Below, in pieces: positions 8,472 to 15,936 of a stretch of 64,000 nt of DNA. A program made the translations under genes and the position numbers. How positions within the stretch are numbered: the first letter of the stretch is position 1; every line of letters starts with the position of its first letter. The stretch is from assembly GCA_964552465.1 (NCBI GenBank), contig CAZKGR010000002.1:226532-290531 (forward strand), written 5' to 3'. Source of the DNA: BMS3BBIN04 sp964552465. Lineage in GTDB: Bacteria > Electryoneota > Electryoneia > Electryoneales > Electryoneaceae. The notes beneath the pieces were generated by a model. It was not told the DNA's origin and ran no database searches. It saw only the letters and a program-made list of their open reading frames with translations.

Positions 8472-10019
8472 CTACAGTAAATTGGATGCAAGGTCTGAAA
8501 GCTGGCTGCGTTCACCTTTTTCCAAGGTGACGTGCGCGTACAACTTCTGACCCTTCATCTTGTCAATCAGACGGGTTAATCCGTTCGAGCGGCTGTCCAG
8601 ATACGGGCTGTCGATCTGATTCGGATCGCCTGTAAGCACGATCTTCGTGCCCTCGCCGGCGCGGGTGATGATCGTCTTGACTTCATGACCCGTCAGATTC
8701 TGCGCCTCATCGACGATGAAGAAGATGCGGTTCAAGCTCCGTCCGCGGATATACGCCAACGCACTGATGTTCAACTTCCGATTCTTCAGCATGTCGTCAA
8801 TGGCTTGCACCTTCTTGTCGGTGTGTTTGTACTGGCCACGGATTACGCCGAGGTTATCCCACAACGGCTGCATGAACGGATCTAGCTTTTCTTCGATGTC
8901 GCCCGGTAAATACCCCAACTCCTGCTGTCCAAGGGGGACTACCGGTCGTGCGAGAAAGATCTGGTCATACTGGCGACGGGTTTCCAACGCTCCTGCCAAA
9001 GCGATCAGTGTTTTGCCCGTTCCCGCTTTGCCGGAGAATGTTACCAGCTTGACATGGTCGTTCAGCAACGCATCCAACGCAAAAGTTTGTTCGCTGTTGC
9101 GTGGAGTGATGCCATAGCCGTTACGTTTATCAACGCGAACGAGGGCTTCACGGTCGGCATCATAGCGGGCCAGGGCGCTGTTACGGTTGCTCTTAAGGAT
9201 GAAGTAGGCGTTCGGAAACGGTTCATCTATGTCGAAAAACTCCAGCGGAACTTCAAATGGATCACTGTACAACTGGTCGATGAGATCAGGATCGAGATTT
9301 TCCAGTTCATGCTGACCGGTGTACAGTTCGTCAATCGCTGGAACTTTATCGCTCTCGTAATCTTCAGCGGGGATGCCGACACTACGTGCCTTCAACCTCA
9401 ACGACACATCCTTGCTGACCAGTACAACGTCACGATCCGCATGCAATTCTGAAATATCACAGGCCGCTGATAAAATCCGATGATCTGGAGTGCTGTCCAT
9501 GAAGCTGGCGCGCACGATCTCATTCAGCTTACGGCTGACATGGATACGTAGCGTTCCCAAACCGGGACCGAGGACAGTTCCACCGTTGGTAGCCTGCCCA
9601 ACTGCTGGCAATAGATCATCAAGCTGACGAGCGATCTCGCGCGCATGAAAATTGATCGTGTCCGTCCCCTTCTTGAAATGATCCACTTCTTCGAGCACAG
9701 TTATCGGAATGAACAGATCATTTTCCTCAAAACGGAGAAGCGCGGTCGGATCATGCAACAGAACGTTCGTGTCGAGAACGAAAATCTTCGGTTGACGCTT
9801 GCGCCGTGAAGCCTTGGAAGCAGATGATTTTACGACGGATTTTGAACGAGCTGGTCTTCCCAACTTTGCTGGTTTCGAGGATATTGCTTTTGTATCCGCT
9901 TCAGACTGTTTGTCAGTACTGATCTGCTGTTTCAACGCAATTGCGGAGGTAGCCTTGGCACTTTTCGGTGTGGATCGTTTTTTCGATCCTTCCACAGGTG
10001 AGTTCTTGGCTGGTGGCAT
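8472..10019 (-). CDS. PhoH-family ATPase with N-terminal PIN domain
   Basis: From the ATG at 10019 the product has 515 residues; a GTG at 10061 would add 14. Residues 1-77 are a Lys/Ser/Ala-rich, probably disordered basic tail. A PIN nuclease domain starts at about 78, with the metal-binding Asp in VLDTNVLLHDP and HRILSAACD. The PhoH ATPase domain (about 310-515) has Walker A GKAGTGKT (330-337), Walker B FIVDEAQN and LTGDPNQID. This is the PhoH2/YlaK architecture, known in other bacteria for ATP-dependent RNA unwinding and cleavage, and sometimes acting in toxin-antitoxin pairs. No antitoxin-like partner is adjacent. The basic tail may bind RNA (inference). Confidence 0.88.
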   Translation of the reverse strand: MPPAKNSPVEGSKKRSTPKSAKATSAIALKQQISTDKQSEADTKAISSKPAKLGRPARSKSVVKSSASKASRRKRQPKIFVLDTNVLLHDPTALLRFEENDLFIPITVLEEVDHFKKGTDTINFHAREIARQLDDLLPAVGQATNGGTVLGPGLGTLRIHVSRKLNEIVRASFMDSTPDHRILSAACDISELHADRDVVLVSKDVSLRLKARSVGIPAEDYESDKVPAIDELYTGQHELENLDPDLIDQLYSDPFEVPLEFFDIDEPFPNAYFILKSNRNSALARYDADREALVRVDKRNGYGITPRNSEQTFALDALLNDHVKLVTFSGKAGTGKTLIALAGALETRRQYDQIFLARPVVPLGQQELGYLPGDIEEKLDPFMQPLWDNLGVIRGQYKHTDKKVQAIDDMLKNRKLNISALAYIRGRSLNRIFFIVDEAQNLTGHEVKTIITRAGEGTKIVLTGDPNQIDSPYLDSRSNGLTRLIDKMKGQKLYAHVTLEKGERSQLSDLASNLL

Positions 10020-10110
10020 TCGGCATCTCAAAAATGATGGGTGGCTCAAATAGATGGCCACCCAAAGTTACGTGTTCACACATTCGGTTCAAATGCGCTG
10101 GCTGGTGTCG

Positions 10111-10770
10111 TCAGCCATGGTGAGCATTCATCTCGCTGTATTCAAGGCTGTTCAGCATGTCCTTGAACGCGCCCAGTTCCTTCTGAATCGTTGCCTCGGG
10201 ACCGGTTCCTTTGAAGAACCACGGGCCGTTCGGGCTCATCACAATCGCCGCGACAAACATCCACTCCGGCTTCTTGTCTGAACCTGATGCACCCATCATC
10301 GAGGACGGTTTCTGGGTACCGGTGAACATGACAAGCGTGACTTCCATATCCTGCACACTGGAAGTTTCCCGTGTAACATCCGCCTCGGTAATCGGAGAAC
10401 CATCTGCCTTTTCGAACTGCCCCATCCAACGGGTGATGTTCATCTCAACCGAACCGGCTTCGGGTCCGAAGTAGAAAACGAGGACTTTGGCTTCGTCTTC
10501 AACGCCTTCAGCTACTGGCAATCCCCATTGCGCAAGGCGCATGGATGAAGTCGGCTGCTCTTTGACCCAACCTAGCGGTAGGTCACCGGTGAACGGGCCC
10601 ACTGCAAAGTGTTAATCCACGACTGGGGTAACTTTATCCATGGTCGCGTTATGACCCTCAGGTACGGCTTTTGACTGAGTTTGTTGTTGGTCACTCTGGC
10701 CACATCCAAGCAGGCCAATCATCAATATTGTCGCAAGGATCACTGTGATCCCGGAAATCAGGCGATTCAT
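10111..10770 (-). pseudogene. Secreted lipoprotein gene interrupted by an in-frame TAA
   Basis: One reading frame runs from the ATG at 10770 to the stop at 10111, broken only by TAA at 10612-10614. The 5' part begins after a strong GGAGGAG site and encodes a lipoprotein signal (MNRLISGITVILATILMIGL, then LGCGQ) followed by a short linker. The 3' part continues in the same frame with a compact domain containing LPLGWVKEQPTSSMRLAQW and VLVFYFGPEAGSVEMNITRW. I do not recognise a named family. Intact it would be a 219-residue cell-envelope lipoprotein. It could be a recent pseudogene, a sequencing error, a readthrough case, or two separately translated pieces; a GTG at 10602 could restart translation. 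Confidence 0.6.
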
Positions 10771-10973
10771 TACTCCTCCAGGTAAGTTTGTCGGCACAGG
10801 GTAGCACCCATGCAACCCATTGGGCAACAACCATCCGTTCTCTCAAAGCACCTGTGATGAGCGATAGTCTGTTAATTCTCAAGAGTTTAGTTGATCTGCG
10901 AATCTTCAGCTTCAATGCAACTTTGCATCGCTGCCAGCATCCAACAGATGATTGCTCACAAATTGGAGAAACC

Positions 10974-11186
10974 ATGAACCACCCGATCGCTGCCAACATG
11001 GATCTGGAAGATGTCGCTCGTGAATCACCACTGGCGATCCGACTGCTAACTGAACGCAATATCGTCTGTATCGCGTGCGGAACACCGCTTTGGAAAACAG
11101 TCGAAGAAGCGATCCATGATGCCGGGCTCGAGGAAGTGGAGACCATTGTCAACGAAGTAAACCTTGAGCTCGCTCGCAGCGTCTGA
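10974..11186 (+). CDS. DUF1858 domain protein with CxxC motif
   Basis: The 70-residue product, from the ATG at 10974 with GGAGA 6 nt upstream, matches the DUF1858 family: a hydrophobic patch, then ERNIVCIACGTPLWKTVEEA, where the CxxC-type pair is CIAC, and a helical end. Such small proteins occur alone or fused to hybrid-cluster and DUF542 iron-sulfur repair proteins and may take part in redox or metal chemistry. It precedes the DUF4405 membrane-protein gene by about 100 nt and could share a transcript with it. Longer in-frame starts upstream lack a ribosome binding site. Confidence 0.75.
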   Translation: MNHPIAANMDLEDVARESPLAIRLLTERNIVCIACGTPLWKTVEEAIHDAGLEEVETIVNEVNLELARSV

Positions 11187-11287
11187 TTTGATAGTGGATT
11201 ACAGTACTTGGGCTCAACAACCTTGTTCAACGCGCGCAGAACCCCCATCTTCGCTGCTCACAACACGAACCATATCGAGAATGAAGC

Positions 11288-11815
11288 ATGAAACGCATTC
11301 GTTTCCGCTGGCGGGTTTTCACATCCCTGATCATGTTTATCAGCACGATTGTCGTTACACTCTCCGGCGTCGCGCTCTACATCGCCCCGCATCACCGGGT
11401 TGCGGGTGAGATGGACTGGACATTCATGGCGCTCGATTACTACCAATGGTGGGATCTGCACCTGACTTCGATGATCTGGTTCATGCTCGCGTTCGGTTTC
11501 CACCTGTTTAAATTCAACTGGCGCGCATTCATGCATTACCTGGGCCGGAAGATGAAGGGGGCGATTCGGAATCCAATCGAAATTGGAATCACCGTTATGT
11601 TAACAGTGGTCCTGATGTGGGGCACGTTGGACAACTGGTATGTCACCAACTGGGTGCTTGATGTTCACAAGTGGATTCGAGCCGAGCACTTCGAAGTCTG
11701 GCAGGAATGGCGGGCGGAAGAGCTGGAGAAGCGGAAAGCGCGAGTTGTTGAATCCGAGGACGAGGGTCACGCTGCAGATGAACCGGTGAAGAAGGAAGCA
11801 AAAGCTGATGGCTAA
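11288..11815 (+). CDS. DUF4405-type membrane protein, cytochrome b-like
   Basis: The 175-residue protein has three predicted membrane helices: residues 9-30 with ALYIAPHHRVAG after it, 50-72 in LHLTSMIWFMLAFGFHLF, and 95-112 in IGITVMLTVVLMWGTL. A hydrophilic Glu/Lys-rich cytoplasmic tail follows. The spacing of histidines (APHH, DLHLTS, FGFHLF) fits the DUF4405 family, which resembles heme-carrying cytochrome b561/b-type subunits. Heme binding is inferred, not shown. The 3' end overlaps the next gene by 8 nt, which suggests translational coupling with the lipoprotein. Confidence 0.7.
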   Translation: MKRIRFRWRVFTSLIMFISTIVVTLSGVALYIAPHHRVAGEMDWTFMALDYYQWWDLHLTSMIWFMLAFGFHLFKFNWRAFMHYLGRKMKGAIRNPIEIGITVMLTVVLMWGTLDNWYVTNWVLDVHKWIRAEHFEVWQEWRAEELEKRKARVVESEDEGHAADEPVKKEAKADG

Positions 11816-12449
11816 AGTAATCCTGGCACTGCTTTTCACCACGTCGTTGCTGGTGACTAGCGGATGCGACTATGACGAAGATCTGTCCATCTTCACCCTG
11901 ATCAGCGACCAGATTGTGGATCAGGATACGTTGTTGTACGTCTCGGTTCGTATCGAGCGTACGATTGGCGGGCCATTCGGATCGGACTCAGAAATCTTGG
12001 ACGACGCTTTAGTCAAGGTGAACGGCGATACGTTAGTCTACAAATCATCTGTCAATGTCTACCAGAATGATTTCGCTGATCTCAACGGGACTGTGTTGAT
12101 TGAGGTGACAGAAGGTGGGGAGGAGCATCAGCATCAGGTCAACTTGGACCGGTTGGCCGTAATCGGTATTCCACTACCTCAAGATGGACCCGTCGATCAA
12201 CTATTCGACGTGAGCTGGAACGCTCCAAATCCCGCGAATTCGTCTGCGTTGGAATACTATCAGATCAACGGTAACGCTGGCGATCTGATCCGTGGTACCA
12301 GCCCGATCACTGTCCTGCTCGACGACAAATATCACGGTGACAGCCTGCGCGTTATCTTCTATTACCAGGAAGCACTGCCCTTCAACTCGACCTTCGAAGA
12401 AGTCACCTACTACCTGACCCAGCAGTCGGATGTTCTAGTTACCGATTGA
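11808..12449 (+). CDS. Lipoprotein of unknown function
   Basis: The 213-residue product carries a lipoprotein signal peptide (MAKVILALLFTTSLLVTSGC; lipobox TSGC with the lipidated Cys at residue 20). The mature part looks beta-rich and has no recognised family. Its start overlaps the DUF4405 gene by 8 nt, so the two are probably translated together, and a membrane-associated partner role is possible. A hairpin follows at 12462-12485. Function is not known. Confidence 0.7.
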   Translation: MAKVILALLFTTSLLVTSGCDYDEDLSIFTLISDQIVDQDTLLYVSVRIERTIGGPFGSDSEILDDALVKVNGDTLVYKSSVNVYQNDFADLNGTVLIEVTEGGEEHQHQVNLDRLAVIGIPLPQDGPVDQLFDVSWNAPNPANSSALEYYQINGNAGDLIRGTSPITVLLDDKYHGDSLRVIFYYQEALPFNSTFEEVTYYLTQQSDVLVTD

Positions 12450-12461
12450 TCGTTAGCGTGG

Positions 12462-12485
12462 CCCGACTTGTCACATCAAGTCGGG
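12462..12485 (+). terminator. Hairpin, possible terminator
   Basis: A 9-bp stem CCCGACTTG / CAAGTCGGG with a 6-nt loop lies 13 nt past the lipoprotein stop. It is followed by TGTCTCC, a poor U-tract, so termination is only plausible. Confidence 0.4.
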
Positions 12486-12514
12486 TGTCTCCGACCTTGA
12501 GTAGACCAAAGCCA

Positions 12515-12605
12515 TTGACCGGGTGGCCCGGGGTTTTAACCTCGGGTATCATATCAATGGGGACGTGAAACCCGGGTCTAAAGACCCGGGCCACCTGATG
12601 GTCAA
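12515..12605. repeat. REP-like doublet: two inverted GGTGGCCCGGG hairpins
   Basis: The outer arms TTGACC and GGTCAA enclose two hairpin units in opposite orientation, each beginning GGTGGCCCGGG when read outward. The left hairpin is about 12522-12548 and has one mismatch. The right one, at 12571-12590, is perfect: CCCGGGTC TAAA GACCCGGG. This head-to-head layout is that of bacterial interspersed mosaic (REP/BIME) elements. Confidence 0.65.
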
Positions 12606-12636
12606 GATGGACAATTCACATCACTGATTTCACCAC

Positions 12637-12731
12637 ACGTCATCCTTCGCTTCGCTCAGCGATGACATCAACGGCAACCCAGCACTGCAAAACGTCAAAC
12701 GAGAGATCCTTCATTGCATTCAGGATGACGT
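12637..12731. repeat. Palindromic repeat unit with ACGTCATCC terminal inverted repeats
   Basis: The 9-bp ends ACGTCATCC (12637-12645) and GGATGACGT (12723-12731) are perfect inverted repeats. Each end is part of a sequence of the type GTCATCCTTCGCTTCGCTCA / TGCATTCAGGATGAC. This resembles small non-coding palindromic elements dispersed in many bacterial genomes. It sits just past the glutamine synthetase stop and might act in 3' end formation. Confidence 0.55.
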
Positions 12732-12759
12732 CAAAAGCGTAAAGGACCCAGTCTCCAGC

Positions 12760-14175
12760 CTAAATGTCATAATACAGCTCGAACTCCCACGGGTGCGGAC
12801 GCTGGGCAATTTCGGTCACTTCACGGTCGCGCTTGTACCAGATCCAGGTGTCGATCACATCTTCCGTGAAAACATTCCCCTTGTACAGGAATTCCTGGTC
12901 CTGCTCCAACGCTTCCAACGCACTGGCGAGGTCACGTGGCGTTTCCGGAACATTCTCAAGCTCTTCCGGCTCGAGGTCGTACATGTTCTTGTCGAATGGA
13001 TCCCCCGGATGCATCCGGTTCTGGATACCGTCGATACCAGCCATCAGCAACGCAGAAAACGCGAGGTACGGGTTGCTGCTCGGGTCCGGAACGCGATATT
13101 CTACGCGCTTGCTCTTTGGTGAATTGCTGTACGTCGGGATGCGGATTGCCGCCGAACGGTTACGCTGACTGTATGCCAACCGTGTCGGCGCTTCAAATCC
13201 CGGAACCAGGCGCTTGTAACTGTTCGTTGTCGGGTTGGTGAACGCACACAGAGCCGGGGCATGATGCAGCAGTCCGCCGATAAAATACAGGGCTGTATCA
13301 CTGAGACCAGCATAACCGTCACCGGCAAACAGCGGCGCGCCTCCTTTCCACAGGCTCATGTTGGTGTGCATGCCTGAACCGTTGTCGCCGTGCAAAGGTT
13401 TCGGCATGAAGGTCGCGCTCATTTCCTGATTGTAAGCCGTGTTCTTGACCACATACTTGTAGAGTTGAAGGTGATCGGCCATGGTCAACAGCGACTCGAA
13501 ACGCATGTTTATCTCGCACTGGCCACCGCTGGCTACTTCATGATGGTGCGCCTCGACAGTGATCCCCATCGACTCGAGGATCATCACCATCTCGCTGCGC
13601 AGGTTGTGCAGCTTGTCTGATGGCGGTACCGGGAAATAACCTTCCTTGTAACGCGGCTTGTAGCCTAGGTTCGGCATCTCATCCGCGCCGCTGTTCCAAT
13701 GCCCTTCTTTCGAGTCGATGAAGTAAAAGCCCGAGTTCTCGGTCTGACCATAACGGATATCATCGAAGACGAAGAACTCGCACTCCGGGCCAAAAAAGGC
13801 TTCGTCCGCGGTTCCGGTTGACCGCATGTACGCAATCGCCTTCTGCAGTACACCACGTGGATCCTTGTCGTATGGCATCATCGTTGATGGATCAAAAATA
13901 TCACCGAACAGGATCAATGTCGGAACGTCGCAGAATGGATCGATTACCGCCGTGTTCGGATCGGGAACGACCAGCATGTCGGACTCGTTGATCTGGCGCC
14001 AACCACGAATGGACGATCCGTCAAACCCAAAACCATCCTTGAAACTCTCTTCAGTCAACTGGCTGACCGGTACTGTGAAATGCTGGTGCATGCCCGGAAA
14101 ATCCATGAAGCGAATATCGACCAGCTTCACGTTCTTCGTCTTGATCAACTCAAAAATCTTCTGGTACTGACTCAT
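12760..14175 (-). CDS. glnA: Glutamine synthetase, type I
   Basis: The 471-residue protein is a full-length GSI. It catalyses ATP-dependent ligation of ammonia to glutamate in the cytoplasm, probably as a dodecamer. Seen are the N-terminal beta-grasp segment with GFGFDGSSIRGW, the catalytic-domain motifs FFGPECEFFVFDD, EVASGGQCEINMRF, the loop KPLHGDNGSGMHTN and NRSAAIRIPTY, and a C-terminal MYDLEPEE in which Tyr399 matches the adenylylated tyrosine of the GSI-beta class. Adenylylation control is thus possible, though no glnE is in the window. The start has GAGGAG about 8 nt upstream. It is probably monocistronic. Confidence 0.97.
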   Translation of the reverse strand: MSQYQKIFELIKTKNVKLVDIRFMDFPGMHQHFTVPVSQLTEESFKDGFGFDGSSIRGWRQINESDMLVVPDPNTAVIDPFCDVPTLILFGDIFDPSTMMPYDKDPRGVLQKAIAYMRSTGTADEAFFGPECEFFVFDDIRYGQTENSGFYFIDSKEGHWNSGADEMPNLGYKPRYKEGYFPVPPSDKLHNLRSEMVMILESMGITVEAHHHEVASGGQCEINMRFESLLTMADHLQLYKYVVKNTAYNQEMSATFMPKPLHGDNGSGMHTNMSLWKGGAPLFAGDGYAGLSDTALYFIGGLLHHAPALCAFTNPTTNSYKRLVPGFEAPTRLAYSQRNRSAAIRIPTYSNSPKSKRVEYRVPDPSSNPYLAFSALLMAGIDGIQNRMHPGDPFDKNMYDLEPEELENVPETPRDLASALEALEQDQEFLYKGNVFTEDVIDTWIWYKRDREVTEIAQRPHPWEFELYYDI

Positions 14176-14394
14176 GCCGGAATCTCCTCTGTCCTGCGCA
14201 GATCAGGGATATCTGAATGGACAAAACCTACGTTGAGGTACAACTGATGCAGATCGGTTAATGGGCTCGAAGATAACGAGAATCAGCATCCGTTTCCGAG
14301 AGACGTTTGTCCTCAAATGAGACTGCGAGACCCATCTCAAAGTTAGATATTCCTATCTTTGCGAAACGGTTCTGATTTGATAAAAGGGATTTTC

Positions 14395-14790
14395 ATGGAT
14401 ATGACAGCTTCGTTGGTGTTCAAGATGGTCGGATGGGATGAAAAAACGGTGCATGAGTTTGACGACGGAAGTAAGATCACGCACGTCACCGTCAAGAAAT
14501 CTTACACTGGCGACCTCATAGCCGAAGGGCTGCTCGAATATGTAATGATCTACCGAACAGATGGACTGGTAGAATACTCCGGGTTCGAAAGAGTTAGCGG
14601 GAACCTGAACCAAAAGTCCGGCAGTTTCGTAATCGAGGATCGCGGGCAGTTCAATCAGGGGGTAGCTGAGGGAACGTTGACAATCGTAGCTGGAACCGGC
14701 ACAGACGCCTTGAATGGTCTCGCCGGAGGTGTATCGTACAGCATGGGCCATGCTGAAGCATGTATGCTAACCCTTGACTATCAACTGTGA
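14395..14790 (+). CDS. DUF3224 domain protein
   Basis: From the ATG at 14395 (AAAGGG about 8 nt upstream) the product has 131 residues, the usual size of DUF3224 proteins. These are small beta-barrel, allene-oxide-cyclase-like proteins of unknown activity. The pattern YTGDLIAEGLLEYVMIY, then VEYSGFERVSGNL and GSFVIEDRGQF, fits the family closely. It has no signal peptide. It lies between glnA (opposite strand) and the iron-regulator gene, with no sign of co-transcription with either. A TTG at 14359 would add 12 residues. Confidence 0.8.
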   Translation: MDMTASLVFKMVGWDEKTVHEFDDGSKITHVTVKKSYTGDLIAEGLLEYVMIYRTDGLVEYSGFERVSGNLNQKSGSFVIEDRGQFNQGVAEGTLTIVAGTGTDALNGLAGGVSYSMGHAEACMLTLDYQL

Positions 14791-14839
14791 TCCATGTAGT
14801 CGAGTGCGTCAATCCGTTAGAGAGCGGTACTGACAGGAG

Positions 14840-14853
14840 TTAGGAGCTCCTAT
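14840..14853. promoter_or_regulatory. Candidate DtxR-type operator
   Basis: TTAGGAGCTCCTAT contains a perfect 12-bp palindrome (TAGGAGCTCCTA), and its TTAGG half resembles DtxR/IdeR half-sites. It lies just upstream of a possible promoter of the regulator/feoB operon. Autoregulation by iron is inferred. Confidence 0.35.
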
Positions 14854-14863
14854 GTCTATTCAA

Positions 14864-14892
14864 TTGCCGGGCATTGTATAGGCTTGTATATT
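14864..14892 (+). promoter_or_regulatory. Candidate promoter of the dtxR-feoB operon
   Basis: TTGCCG, 17 nt and TATATT form a sigma70-like pair ending 27 nt before the regulator start. Two direct TTGTATA repeats, 10 bp apart (14874 and 14884), lie within it. Only sequence resemblance supports it. Confidence 0.4.
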
Positions 14893-14919
14893 TGGTAGAC
14901 ATGTCTTTCAGGAGAAGAA

Positions 14920-15936
14920 ATGCTTATCGGACGGCTGACTGAGAGCCTCGAAGATTATCTGGAAATAATGTATCGTCTGCTGCAAACGCAGAAAGTTGTG
15001 CGCGTGCGAGATATCGCCCGCGAAAAAGATGTTAAAACATCCAGCGTAACCTCAGCGCTTCATCGTCTCGACAAAGAAGGGCTGGTCGAGTACAAGGCGC
15101 GTGAATATGTTGACTTGACTGAAGCCGGACGTAGCCTCGCGTTCCGGGTTTATCAGCGCCATAATTTTCTCAAGCGATTCCTCGTTGATTTCCTTCAGGT
15201 GGACCCAGAAACTGCGGAGAAAGACGCTTGTTCCATGGAACACGCAATCAGTGTTACCACCTTGGAACGCGTCGCATCCATGAGTGAATTTCTTAGTTAC
15301 TGTCCTGAGGTTGAGGACGATATAATTGAGAAGTTTCGCGATCGTTGGATCAAGCATCTGAATTCAGACCACTGCCAGTGTGACCTGAGAGATGCCGACA
15401 AGTGCACTGCCATGAGCCAGGGCGAAGGTATCTGCCGTCTGACAACAGTAAATAAGGGCGGTGGAGGAGTTGTTGCCAGGATCGTGGCCGATGACGATAT
15501 GCGTCAGCCGTTGATTCAGCGTGGAGTATTGCCAGGTGCGAGTATACATGTCACAGACATCAGTAAGAGCGGAGTGATGACGGTACGCCTGGCCGGCGAA
15601 CAGATGGAACTTGATAAACGTCAAGCGGCCAGCATCCTGGTTTGGTTTCGTGATGAATGGACGAATGGGAACAGTACGAATGTCAGCACTGATCCATCAG
15701 TCAGTCGGACATTGGCAGATGTGACTATTGGACGTAACTTTCGAGTCCGTAAAGTGACTGCACAAGGCGCAATACGGCAGAGAATGACAGAAATGGGATT
15801 CATTCGCGGTGCGACTGGTAGTGTTTTGCGGGAAGCGCTGTTACGTGATCCGGTTGAAATCGAATTGATGGGTGCAAAACTGTCGCTTCGCCGTGTGGAA
15901 GCTGCAGGGGTGATCGTGGAGGAAGTCGGTGCCTGA
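14920..15936 (+). CDS. DtxR-family metal-dependent repressor fused to two FeoA-like domains
   Basis: The 338-residue protein starts at an ATG with AGGAGAAG just upstream. Residues 1-70 form a winged helix (VRDIAREKDVKTSSVTSALH); 71-145 are the dimerisation/metal domain with the DtxR pattern KDACSMEHAI (Cys104, Glu107, His108). A short segment with Cys152, Cys154, Cys162 and Cys172 follows. Two SH3-like FeoA domains come next, at about 174-245 and 263-336. The second contains the FeoA signature RQRMTEMGFIRG. Typical DtxR proteins have at most one such domain. It overlaps feoB by 8 nt, so it probably senses Fe(II) and controls, and perhaps physically assists, the transporter. Confidence 0.88.
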   Translation: MLIGRLTESLEDYLEIMYRLLQTQKVVRVRDIAREKDVKTSSVTSALHRLDKEGLVEYKAREYVDLTEAGRSLAFRVYQRHNFLKRFLVDFLQVDPETAEKDACSMEHAISVTTLERVASMSEFLSYCPEVEDDIIEKFRDRWIKHLNSDHCQCDLRDADKCTAMSQGEGICRLTTVNKGGGGVVARIVADDDMRQPLIQRGVLPGASIHVTDISKSGVMTVRLAGEQMELDKRQAASILVWFRDEWTNGNSTNVSTDPSVSRTLADVTIGRNFRVRKVTAQGAIRQRMTEMGFIRGATGSVLREALLRDPVEIELMGAKLSLRRVEAAGVIVEEVGA

